Part shown: positions 7,504 through 15,386 of the stretch, piece by piece
Numbering within the stretch: position 1 is the stretch's first letter
How the letters are laid out: each line of letters begins with the position of its first letter
Source of the DNA: CAADGN01 sp035443945
GTDB taxonomy: Bacteria; Planctomycetota; Phycisphaerae; Phycisphaerales; UBA1924
Length of the DNA stretch: 26,822 bases
Assembly: GCA_035443945.1 (NCBI GenBank)
Contig: DAOMNQ010000039.1
Location: 1-26,822 of the forward strand
Direction: 5' to 3'
Translations under genes and position numbers: made by a program
Notes under the pieces: generated by a model
Database searches by the model: none
Told to the model about the DNA's origin: nothing
What the model saw: only the letters and a program-made list of their open reading frames with translations

Positions 7504-8835
7504 ATGTTCGCCAACATGGACTTCGGTCTCATCGCGGGGCTGGTGATTGTCGGGATTATCGCGCACGTTGCGTTGTTTCTCGTCGCGCGCCGGGTGAACC
7601 TGCTGTTCCTGCTGTCGGCGGCGTACTTCGTGGTGGCGCCGCTTTCGGCTGCGCCGAGGCTGCCGCTGGTGGGCGGGCTGAAGTACGTGCGCGTCTATCT
7701 GACGTTGCTGACGATCATGCTCGGGTTCTTCATGGCGCGGATCTACACGCTGCGTCCGGCGGGAGCGGTCTTCCTGACCTTCGCGATCATGTATGCGTGC
7801 GCCGGGCTGTACAGCGAGTTGCCCATGGCCGCGTTGAAGTACAAGGGCCTGTGGGTGGTGACGGTGCTGGCGGGACTGATGACGGGCTACAGTGTGACGG
7901 ACTCGCGGACGTTCGTGACGAAGTGTCTGCGGGTCGTGATGCTTGCGACGGCGGCGTTCACGGCGTTCATGATCCTGCGGCTGGTGACGGACCCCGGCGC
8001 GCTGAACCGGATCGGACGCTACATGCCGTGGGACCTGAACCCGAACCGGCTCGGGCAGACGGTCGCGCCGATGTCGATCTTCACGACGTACATTCTGCTG
8101 TATGACCGGTCGCGGCTGTGGAAGTTGATCGCGGGGGGGACGCTGTTCTTCCTGGCGGTGCTCATCCTGTACTGCGGCAGCCGCGGTGCGGCGGGGTACG
8201 CGGTGGTGGGGTGCACGATCCTGGGCCTGCCGGTGGCGAAGCGTCCTGGTCTGCTGGTGACGCTGGCGTTGGGTGCGGCGCTGGCGGGATACGCGATGTT
8301 CAAGGTGTTTGACATCGGGACGACCGAGCGGCTTGGCACGGTGACGCTGGAGACGCGCGAGGAGGTGTGGAACAAGGCGTGGAACCACTTCATCGAGTCG
8401 CCGCTGGTAGGAAAGGGTTGGATCTTCCAGTACGAGGCCTCGATCGAAGGCTCGACGGCGAACATGCACTCGATCTACTTCCAGACGGCGGCGGAGACCG
8501 GGATCGCGGGCATGCTCGCGCTGCTGCTGACGCTGGCGTTCATCGCGTTCCGGTGCCTGCGGCTGTGGCGTTTCGCGCTGTCGTCGCGGTATGAGGTCCC
8601 GATGGCGCACCTTCCGCTCGCGATCATCGGGGCGGTGTTCGCGCACGGGCTGTTCGAGTCGGGGTCGTTCACGGGGGCGAACCTGGGCGCCGTGGTGCTC
8701 GGGATCGGGCTGGCGTTGCTCGACCGCATCCCGGAGTTGTACCGCCACGACCTCGCGGCCTGGGAGGCGTACCAGCGGCAGTTGGCGGAGGAGGCCGAGG
8801 CGGCGGGAGAGTACGAACCGGCGACGGGTTCGTGA
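7504..8835 (+). CDS. O-antigen polymerase/ligase-like membrane protein (Wzy/WaaL family)
   Basis: A 443-residue polytopic inner-membrane protein with about ten to twelve hydrophobic segments. It contains the soluble-loop signature of the Wzy_C family, TREEVWNKAWNHFIESPLVG followed by KGW, where a conserved Arg and the PL-x-G-x-G/K-GW motif precede the HS-x-Y-x-Q segment (MHSIYFQTAAETG). The predicted role is polymerising undecaprenyl-linked repeat units in the periplasm, or ligating them to an acceptor; sequence alone does not separate these. GAGAGG lies four bases before ATG 7504. A 99-base gap separates it from the coupled sulfotransferase pair, enough for a separate promoter, but no clear -35/-10 pair was seen. 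The C-terminal tail is acidic and Ala/Glu-rich. The flippase follows 34 bases later. Confidence 0.88.
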   Translation: MFANMDFGLIAGLVIVGIIAHVALFLVARRVNLLFLLSAAYFVVAPLSAAPRLPLVGGLKYVRVYLTLLTIMLGFFMARIYTLRPAGAVFLTFAIMYACAGLYSELPMAALKYKGLWVVTVLAGLMTGYSVTDSRTFVTKCLRVVMLATAAFTAFMILRLVTDPGALNRIGRYMPWDLNPNRLGQTVAPMSIFTTYILLYDRSRLWKLIAGGTLFFLAVLILYCGSRGAAGYAVVGCTILGLPVAKRPGLLVTLALGAALAGYAMFKVFDIGTTERLGTVTLETREEVWNKAWNHFIESPLVGKGWIFQYEASIEGSTANMHSIYFQTAAETGIAGMLALLLTLAFIAFRCLRLWRFALSSRYEVPMAHLPLAIIGAVFAHGLFESGSFTGANLGAVVLGIGLALLDRIPELYRHDLAAWEAYQRQLAEEAEAAGEYEPATGS

Positions 8836-8869
8836 GCGCGACCGAACGAGGCGCGGGAGCCGAGGGCAT

Positions 8870-10522
8870 ATGAAGGGCGAGGTCAGACGCGGGGCGGTGC
8901 GGATCGTCGCCAACTACGCCCGGCTGCTCTCGACGTTCGTGCTCGGGATCATCCTCGTCCCGATCCTGATCCAGTTCCTGGGGGTGGACGCATTCGGCCT
9001 GTGGGGGCTGATCGGCGCGACGATCGGGCTGGCGGATCTGTTTCGAGAGACGGTTCGCTCGAGCATGATCCGCGAACTCGGCTCTGCGTACCACGACCCG
9101 GACCCGGCCCGTTTTCCGGTGATCTACAACTCGGCGGTCGCGCTGAGCGTCGCGCTCGCGCTGCTGGCGGCGTGCGTTTTCACGGGCGTGTGGTTACTGC
9201 TGCCGTACCTCAACATCCCCGCGCACCTCGCGACTGCGGCGCGATGGGTGGTGGTGTCGCAGGGCGCGTACTCGATCATGTGCGTGCTGACCGCGCCGCA
9301 GTTCAACATGTTCGTGGTGACGGAGCGAATGGTCTGGGCGAACTGGTGGCAGGCGGCGGACCGGGCGACGCACCTCGCGGCGGCGCTGGTGATCTTCTAC
9401 CCCTTCGCGGTGCGGGACCCCGGGCTTGGGCTGACGCTGTTCGCGACGATCTCGGCGGGGATGGCGATCGTGCTGCACTTGATCGCGATTGTGATCATGG
9501 CGGGCTTTGAGCCGCGGATCGTGCCCAGACCCGGGCTGGCGTCGCGTGTGGGGGCGCGGTCGATTCTGTCGACGGCGGGGTGGAACGCGGTGGTGGTAGT
9601 CGCGACGAACCTGCACATTCGGATCGACCAGTTGCTGATGAACCTGTTCTTCGGGTCGTTCGCGAACGGCATCTTCACGGTGGCGATCCGGCTTACGTCG
9701 TACGTTCGGATGCTGACGGGGGGAATGACGGACGGGCTGGACGCGGTATCGACGCGGATATCGACGCGGGAGCAAGGGGGAGGGGTCAACGCGCTCAACC
9801 GCCACTCGACGCGGCTGCACGCGTTCGTGGGCCTGCCGGCGGGGCTGTTGGTCGTGCTGCTCGCCGATCCGATCATCCGGCTGTGGGTGGGCAAGCGTCT
9901 TCCGGAGCCGGCGGCCGACATTCCGGTTACGGTGAACCTGGTGCGGATCCTGGCGATCGGGATCACGGCGCGGGCGATCGCGGACGGGTGGATGCGGATT
10001 CTCTACGGGGCGGGGCACGTGCGGCGGTATGCGCCGCTGCTGATGGTGGCCGGATTGCTGAACCCGATCGTGGTCGTCGGGTTGGTGTATGTGCTCCCGC
10101 CGCGCGGCGCGGGGTGGCTGGTGTCGGACTTCGATGCGCCCGCGCTGTCCTACGCGCTCGTGATCACGATCGCCTACATGGCCGTGCTGCCGATCATCGC
10201 GGCGCGGTGCCTGAATACCCGATGGGTCAATATGATCCGTCCGCTGTTGCGCCCGGCCCTGGCGACCGTCCTCGCGTCGCCCGTGTATCTGCTCGCCCTT
10301 CGCTTCATCGGCCAGTGGACGCTCGCGCACCTGTTCGGCGTGATGGCGGCGTACGGCGTGGTGTACGCGTCGCTCTCGTGGTTCATCGTGCTGGCGCGGG
10401 ATGAGCGGGCGCGGGTGGTGCAGTTGGTGCGGCGGCGCGCGGGCAAGGGGAGGCGAAGCCGCGCCGACCGGCGCGGGGAGTACCCGGCCTCGATCAGCGG
10501 GGATTCGGGCGAGGGGGAATGA
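8870..10522 (+). CDS. Polysaccharide flippase (Wzx/MATE-like oligosaccharide translocase)
   Basis: A 550-residue protein with about twelve to fourteen membrane segments. It starts with a short basic stretch (MKGEVRRGAVRIVANYARLL) and TFVLGIILVPILIQFLGVDA, then FGLWGLIGA, the usual N-terminus of the polysaccharide biosynthesis/flippase family. The predicted role is moving undecaprenyl-diphosphate-linked repeat units from the cytoplasmic to the periplasmic face for the polymerase encoded just upstream. Start ATG 8870 has GAGGG four bases upstream. The soluble C-terminus is Arg-rich. Its last 29 bases overlap the 3' end of the opposite-strand EEP gene (10494-10522). Confidence 0.9.
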   Translation: MKGEVRRGAVRIVANYARLLSTFVLGIILVPILIQFLGVDAFGLWGLIGATIGLADLFRETVRSSMIRELGSAYHDPDPARFPVIYNSAVALSVALALLAACVFTGVWLLLPYLNIPAHLATAARWVVVSQGAYSIMCVLTAPQFNMFVVTERMVWANWWQAADRATHLAAALVIFYPFAVRDPGLGLTLFATISAGMAIVLHLIAIVIMAGFEPRIVPRPGLASRVGARSILSTAGWNAVVVVATNLHIRIDQLLMNLFFGSFANGIFTVAIRLTSYVRMLTGGMTDGLDAVSTRISTREQGGGVNALNRHSTRLHAFVGLPAGLLVVLLADPIIRLWVGKRLPEPAADIPVTVNLVRILAIGITARAIADGWMRILYGAGHVRRYAPLLMVAGLLNPIVVVGLVYVLPPRGAGWLVSDFDAPALSYALVITIAYMAVLPIIAARCLNTRWVNMIRPLLRPALATVLASPVYLLALRFIGQWTLAHLFGVMAAYGVVYASLSWFIVLARDERARVVQLVRRRAGKGRRSRADRRGEYPASISGDSGEGE

Positions 10523-11492
10523 CGAGTTCGATGAGAACGCCGCGGTGATCCGAGCCGGCGCCGCGGATGGTGCGCCAGGAGCGGACGCGCCAGCCGGGAG
10601 AAGCGCAGGCGTCGTCGATGGCGGCCATGGCGGGCCAGACGGACCAGGCGGGAAAGGTGCCCGTGGGCGCGCGGAGCGGCTTGCAGCGGAGAAAGCCGGC
10701 GCGGGCGAGCGCGCGAGATCGCACGCCGGTGGGGGTGCTGTTGAGGTCGCCGATGATGAGCGTCGGGTAGCCCTGCGATTCGAGGCGCTGCGCCGCGAGG
10801 ACGGCGCGGCCGATGAGTTCGTTCCCGTCACGCCAGCGGGAGGGCGATCGTGGCGAGGATGGGTGGACGACGACCATGGCGAAATCACCCGCGGGATGCT
10901 GAACAACAACGGACAGCAGGTCCTTCACGGAGCCGTCCTCGTCGGTGTCGAGCACGGGGAACTCGCTGAGGACCAGCCGCCAGGAGGTGACGTGCGAGAC
11001 CGGGCCGCGGGCGGCGTCGTGGGGGAATGAGGCGTCGAGCGCGCCGTGGCGACGGATGCCGCGGACGAGGCCGGGGTTTGGCTCGACGAGGGCGACGACC
11101 TCCGCCTTCACGAAGGTGAGGAGTTTGAGGAGTTCGTCCGGGCGTTCGTTTTCCGGCCCGCCATTGAGAGCGAGTATGCGGACGGTCCGGATGTCGGTGT
11201 CCGTTGCGGCCGGCGTTCGGGGCGTAAGAAGCGCGGCGACATGAAGCGTGCAGGCGAGAGCGGCTGCGATGGCGCACGCCCATCTCCTGCGGCAGGTCCA
11301 GACGAGTGCGAATGGGATGGACGCGATGAGAACCTGGGCGGCGGCCTCGGCGATCATGCCCGAGCACCAGAGGAGGTCCGGGAACGCGGAGGCAGCGCCG
11401 GCGGCGACGAGGGCCGCGGCGAGGAGGCCCCGGGCGAGGGCGCCGCGTCGCGGTGGGGGAGCGAGCGGCGTTCCAGAGTGCGCATCCGTCAT
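10494..11492 (-). CDS. Membrane-anchored endonuclease/exonuclease/phosphatase (EEP) family protein
   Basis: A 332-residue protein. Two or three hydrophobic segments fill residues 18-92, followed by an EEP (DNase I-like) domain. Catalytic positions are visible in order: Asn110 (ILALNGG), Glu137 (VALVEPN), His210 (MVVVHPSS), Asp249 and Asn251 (IIGDLNSTP), Asp293/Asp294 (AIDDAC) and the terminal Ser-Asp-His (314-316). Related membrane-tethered proteins are usually annotated only as EEP family; possible substrates are phospholipids, phosphosugars or nucleic acids on the outer face, and I cannot choose. ATG 11492 is taken as the start; only a weak AAGG lies upstream. It is convergent with the flippase gene and divergent from the GH56-like gene (147-base gap). 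Confidence 0.85.
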   Translation of the reverse strand: MTDAHSGTPLAPPPRRGALARGLLAAALVAAGAASAFPDLLWCSGMIAEAAAQVLIASIPFALVWTCRRRWACAIAAALACTLHVAALLTPRTPAATDTDIRTVRILALNGGPENERPDELLKLLTFVKAEVVALVEPNPGLVRGIRRHGALDASFPHDAARGPVSHVTSWRLVLSEFPVLDTDEDGSVKDLLSVVVQHPAGDFAMVVVHPSSPRSPSRWRDGNELIGRAVLAAQRLESQGYPTLIIGDLNSTPTGVRSRALARAGFLRCKPLRAPTGTFPAWSVWPAMAAIDDACASPGWRVRSWRTIRGAGSDHRGVLIELVIPPRPNPR

Positions 11493-11639
11493 GATCGTGA
11501 GACCTTGCCCATTCCAGATCGACCGAACGGGCGTGTCACTTTTCGCGGGTCGTTCGCTCGCCGGGTGGCCGGGTGATACTGAGGATAGAGGCGACACACG
11601 GCGGTACGTCGCCGGAAGGAACGACGGAGGAGGCACACG

Positions 11640-12992
11640 ATGCATCGTACACGGAGACTGGTCGCGGCGGCTCTCACGGTCGGGCTTGCGACGAGCGTGC
11701 AGGCGCTCGCGCAGAACGAGGGGTTCAAGTACTACCTCTGCTACACGACGGGCGGCGACGATCGCCAGGGCGGGTACGACTGGGGCTCGCAACTCCAGTT
11801 CGACGACTGGCTGATGGACCGTGAGTCGGTCATTCTGTACCAGCACCATCTGGGCAACTTCCCGCGGGCCGGGATCCACATGGTGTATTCCACGCCGACG
11901 TACATGCAGGATCACCTGGCGCGCGTGGCGTGGGCGGTGGACAAGTTCGTGCCGGACCCGGACTTCGGCGGCGTGGCGATCATCGACTATGAGATCTGGC
12001 GGTGCGAGTGGGACCGGACGCCGAACGTTCCCAGCCCGCTGGGGCCGGACGCGGAGGACCGGGACTTCAAGGACGACTGGCGCGACCACGTGCTGATGAC
12101 GTACCCGGAGTTCAAGTCGATGAGCCCTTCGGAGCAGGAGGCCTTTCTCCGCGACACTTACGAGCAGGCGTGCGCGGACTTCTACCTGGCGACGCTCCGG
12201 CTCTGCCAGGAAATGCGTCCGAGGGCGAAGTGGGGGTTCTACGGCTATCCGAGCAAGATATTCAAGCACCAGACCGACACGCCGAAGAACGTGATCGGGT
12301 ACGGCGATCACACGCACCGGGCGTCACAGATCAACGACCGGCTCCGGTGGATGTGGGACGCGGTGGACGCGTTGTACCCGTCGTACTATGCACCGCGGTA
12401 CACGCTGCTGGACGGCGAGCCGAGCCAGTGCCCGAACCAGGAGGCGACGAGGGATGAGGACCGGGAGTTCCTGCGTTCGAACGTGGCGGAGGCGCGGCGG
12501 CTGGCGGACGGCAGGCCGGTCTTTGCGGTGTCGTGGCTCCGGTACCACACGCCGAACAAGGGGTGCCGGTTCCACGAGCGGCTGAACCAGATCAACCTCC
12601 GTAACCAGTTCGAGGTGCCGTACCTCGCGGAGGCCGATGGCGTTGTGCTGTGGGGCAACCTGCTCGGTGAGTCGGACTACGTGAGCGAGCAGGCGTACTT
12701 CGACCGCATGTTCATTCCGATCCTCTCGGACATCATGCTGACTCACGGCCTGTACGAGGACGGCGAGGGGCAGTCCGGCGGGGATAGCGGGGGCGGGGAC
12801 TCGGGCAAGGGGAATGGCGACGGGAGCGACGGGGGCGGGGGTGACGGCTCCGTGGGCGATGACTCGGATGCGCCTCCTCCGCCGCCGGCCGACAACATCA
12901 CCAGCCCGCGCGGCGGCGGCGACGGGAATCGCGGGACGCTCCAGAAGCCGAAGGACAACAAGGGCGGGCGTGATCGCGGCGAGCGGCCGTAG
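11640..12992 (+). CDS. Secreted hyaluronidase-like (GH56) protein with Gly/Asp-rich tail
   Basis: A 450-residue exported protein with a signal peptide (cleavage after ALA, residue 24). Residues 27-370 follow the order of motifs in animal hyaluronidases: FGGVAIIDYEIWRCEW (109-124) with the catalytic D-x-E pair as Asp116 and Glu118; RPRAKWGFYGYP (193-204, Tyr201); INDRLRWMWDAVDALYPSYY (231-250, Tyr250); NVAEARRLADGRPVF (281-295); and DGVVLWGN (333-340, Trp338). The Asp after FP in human HYAL1 is Ser205 here. Animal disulfides and the EGF-like domain are absent; residues 374-414 are a Gly/Asp/Ser linker instead. The expected activity is endo-hexosaminidase-type hydrolysis of a hexosamine/uronate polymer, inferred. 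GGAGGAGG precedes the ATG by seven bases, and a GATACT -10-like box is at 11575. A diverged paralogue follows. Confidence 0.82.
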   Translation: MHRTRRLVAAALTVGLATSVQALAQNEGFKYYLCYTTGGDDRQGGYDWGSQLQFDDWLMDRESVILYQHHLGNFPRAGIHMVYSTPTYMQDHLARVAWAVDKFVPDPDFGGVAIIDYEIWRCEWDRTPNVPSPLGPDAEDRDFKDDWRDHVLMTYPEFKSMSPSEQEAFLRDTYEQACADFYLATLRLCQEMRPRAKWGFYGYPSKIFKHQTDTPKNVIGYGDHTHRASQINDRLRWMWDAVDALYPSYYAPRYTLLDGEPSQCPNQEATRDEDREFLRSNVAEARRLADGRPVFAVSWLRYHTPNKGCRFHERLNQINLRNQFEVPYLAEADGVVLWGNLLGESDYVSEQAYFDRMFIPILSDIMLTHGLYEDGEGQSGGDSGGGDSGKGNGDGSDGGGGDGSVGDDSDAPPPPPADNITSPRGGGDGNRGTLQKPKDNKGGRDRGERP

Positions 12993-13020
12993 GCGGCGCG
13001 GCGGTTCGAATGGGCCTATC

Positions 13021-13055
13021 ACTCCCCGGGGCACGATCGGGAGGCCCCGGGGAGT
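13021..13055 (+). promoter_or_regulatory. Strong hairpin covering the ribosome site of the second GH56-like gene
   Basis: A perfect 12-bp inverted repeat, actccccggggc (13021-13032) and gccccggggagt (13044-13055), encloses an 11-base loop. The right arm contains GGGGAG, which is the Shine-Dalgarno site for ATG 13060 (six-base spacing). No T run follows. Folded, it would hide the ribosome site of the downstream gene and protect the 3' end of the upstream gene's message, allowing unequal expression of the two paralogues. That role is inference. Confidence 0.6.
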
Positions 13056-13059
13056 TCTC

Positions 13060-14232
13060 ATGCGCGAGGCGCGGATCGGAGCGGGCATGATCGCGGCGTT
13101 GGTCGTGTGGGCGCTCTGCGCGTGCGTCACGACGCCGGAGCCGTCGCGGCCCGCGCCGCCCCCCCCTCGGTCGGACGGAGGCGCGCCGGGCGGGTTCGAG
13201 TACCTGTGGCTGGTGACGACGCAGCCGAGCGAGGTCCGGCAGGGGCGGGACTGGTCGGCGCGAGTGGACTTCCACGGCGCTCCGATCGTGCGCGACAGGG
13301 CTGTGATCCTGTACGCGAGGCACCTGGGAAACTTCCCGGTGGGAGGGCTGCACCAGGTATTCGGCAGGGCGGGCGCGCTGGAGGCGCACGTCGCCAAGAT
13401 CGAGGCGGATCTCGCGTGGATGATCCCCGACCCGAACTACGACGGGCTGGCGGTCATCGACTACGAGCGGTGGGACGTGATCTGGGAGCGGACGGCGAAC
13501 GTGCCGAGCGATCTGGGGCCGGACGACCGGGACGAGGACTACCGGGACGACTGGCGCGACTACCTGCTGTCGCGCGAGCCGGACCTGATGCAGCGGCTGT
13601 CGAGGCCCGAGCAGCGGGACTACTTGAAGCGGACGTGGGAGGAGGCGGCGCGGACGTTCTTCCTGGCGACGATCAACGAGTGCAAGCGGCTTCGGCCGCG
13701 GGCGAAGTGGTCGTTCTACGGGTATCCGAGCCGCATGTACGATCGGCGCGAGACGCCGGCGGGCGTGTTCGGGTACGGCGATCTGACGCACGAGGCGTCG
13801 AGGGCGAACGACACGCTGGGGTGGCTGTGGGAGGCGATGGACGCGGTGACGCCGAACGTGTACCAGCCGCGGTACACGGTTGCGGATCGGCTTCCGCGAG
13901 AGGGCGCGCCGGAGAACACGCCGGAGGAGAACCGGGAGTTCATCCGGACGAACGTGACTGAGGCGTTGCGGGTGGCGCGCGGCAAGCCCGTCTACGTTCA
14001 CGTCTGGGCGTGCTACGACCAGGCGGTGGGGCCGGAACTCCACCGGACGTTCGTGAACGACATCAACATGCGGCAGCAGTTGGAGGCGCCGGCGGAAGCG
14101 GGGGCGCGCGGCGTGCTGATCTGGCACCACCTCGACGGCGAGGAGCGGTTCCGGGAGTTGCAGTCGTACGTGCGGACGACGCTCTCGCCGATCATCCTGG
14201 ATCTCGAGCGCAAGCGGGGCGCGGCCCGCTAG
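13060..14232 (+). CDS. Predicted hyaluronidase-like (GH56) lipoprotein
   Basis: A 390-residue paralogue of the preceding gene. The N-terminus (MREARIGAGMIAALVVWALC) leads into L-C-A-C at 19-22, a plausible lipobox with lipidated Cys22, then a Pro-rich linker (25-45). Resemblance to human HYAL1 is easy to see in DGLAVIDYERW (128-138; catalytic Asp134 and Glu136), EEAARTFFLAT (194-204), LRPRAKWSFYGYP (211-223; Tyr220), RANDTLGWLWEAMDAV (248-263), PNVYQP (265-270; Tyr268), ARGVLIWHHLDG (349-360; Trp355) and TTLSPIILDL (373-382). The HYAL1 FPD Asp is Ser224, as in the paralogue. Probably tethered to a membrane facing the periplasm or surface, to cut the locus product or related glycans. Its TAG shares CTAG with the convergent GT4 gene. 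A C8 run lies at 13159-13166. Confidence 0.82.
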   Translation: MREARIGAGMIAALVVWALCACVTTPEPSRPAPPPPRSDGGAPGGFEYLWLVTTQPSEVRQGRDWSARVDFHGAPIVRDRAVILYARHLGNFPVGGLHQVFGRAGALEAHVAKIEADLAWMIPDPNYDGLAVIDYERWDVIWERTANVPSDLGPDDRDEDYRDDWRDYLLSREPDLMQRLSRPEQRDYLKRTWEEAARTFFLATINECKRLRPRAKWSFYGYPSRMYDRRETPAGVFGYGDLTHEASRANDTLGWLWEAMDAVTPNVYQPRYTVADRLPREGAPENTPEENREFIRTNVTEALRVARGKPVYVHVWACYDQAVGPELHRTFVNDINMRQQLEAPAEAGARGVLIWHHLDGEERFRELQSYVRTTLSPIILDLERKRGAAR

Positions 14233-15386
14233 CGTCCGATGGCGAGGGCGTACATCGCCTCGAAGCGGGCGAGGATGGCGCCCGGTTCGAGGCGGTCGAA
14301 GACCCACCGGCGGCCGGCCTCGCCCATCGAGCGGAGGCGGCTGCGGTCGGCGAGCAGATCGCGTATTGCGTCGGAGATCGCCGGCGCCGACGCATCGACG
14401 ATGACGCCGCCGCCGGACTCGACGAGTTCGGGCCAGGTATCGACGCCGCGCGTGGTGACGAGGGGCGTGGCGCAGGCGAGGGACTCGAAGAGGACGAATC
14501 CGAAGTTCTCCTGGCTGGTTGGGAGGACGAAGAGGTCGGCGGCCTGGTAGAGGGAGAGTTTGAGCGTGCCCGAGACGAAGCCGATGAGGTGGACGCGCGA
14601 CTCGACACCGCGGCGCGCGACGTGCGCACGGAGGCGGTCGAGGTACGCTTCTTCGGCGTTGCCGGCGATGAGGACGGTGAGGTCAGTGCCGGAGGCGATG
14701 AGGTCGGCGGCGGCGTCGATGAGGAGCGGGACGCCCTTCTTGTAGTGGACCCGGCTGAGAAAGAGGACGGTCGGTCGCGCGGGGTCGATCTGGGGGAACT
14801 GTTCGCGCGCGGGGCCGGGGCCTGGGAGGGAGCGGAACGGTTCGAGGTCGAGGAGGTTGGGGATGACGACGCCGAGTTCGCGCGGGAACCATCGGCCGGC
14901 CTGGCGGAGTTCGTCCTCGGCGGTGAGGTGGATGGCGGCGGCGCCGGCGAGGGCGCGGCTCGCGCCGGCCGCGAGGAAGAGGCGTTTCTTCAGGGCGCGC
15001 TCGCCCATGCACCAATCGTCGAGCGTGCCGCGGATGCTCCAGACGTAGGGGATGCCAGCGCGCCGGCAGGCGGCGGCGACCTGCGTGTTCGAGGGCGTCC
15101 AGACGCCGTGGAGGTGGACGACGTCGCTCTCCCGGAGCGCGTCGGCGAGGCGCCGCGTCTGCGCGGGCGTGAACAGGCCGCCGAGCAGGCCCGCGGGCGG
15201 GAGCGTGCGCAGGCGCGGCACTGCGCCGTCGTCGTGCTTCCACTCGTCGGGAGCGTCGGCGGCGTCGCAGGTGAGGATGGTGACGCGGTGCCCCCGGGCG
15301 TGGAGTGCGGCGGAGAGGTCGAGGACGCCGCGCACCGGCCCTCCGCCTTCGAGCCTCAGCCGGTGGAAGTAGTGCGTGATGTTCAT
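14229..15386 (-). CDS. Glycosyltransferase family 4
   Basis: A 385-residue retaining GT-B glycosyltransferase. The N-terminal acceptor domain has a Gly-rich loop (EGGGPVRG, 13-20), VVHLHGVWTPSN (89-100) and GTLDDWC (120-126). The C-terminal donor domain has VLFLSRVHYKKG (207-218) and the nucleotide-sugar E-x7-E pair Glu293/Glu301 (SQENFGFVLFES). ATG 15386 overlaps the stop of the upstream gene (ATGA), so the two are coupled. The whole protein aligns with that neighbour almost without gaps, showing a tandem duplication. The donor and linkage cannot be told; HGMLDDW-type GT4 enzymes often transfer hexoses, 6-deoxyhexoses or uronic acids to lipid-linked intermediates. Its stop overlaps that of the convergent GH56-like gene. 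Confidence 0.88.
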   Translation of the reverse strand: MNITHYFHRLRLEGGGPVRGVLDLSAALHARGHRVTILTCDAADAPDEWKHDDGAVPRLRTLPPAGLLGGLFTPAQTRRLADALRESDVVHLHGVWTPSNTQVAAACRRAGIPYVWSIRGTLDDWCMGERALKKRLFLAAGASRALAGAAAIHLTAEDELRQAGRWFPRELGVVIPNLLDLEPFRSLPGPGPAREQFPQIDPARPTVLFLSRVHYKKGVPLLIDAAADLIASGTDLTVLIAGNAEEAYLDRLRAHVARRGVESRVHLIGFVSGTLKLSLYQAADLFVLPTSQENFGFVLFESLACATPLVTTRGVDTWPELVESGGGVIVDASAPAISDAIRDLLADRSRLRSMGEAGRRWVFDRLEPGAILARFEAMYALAIGR

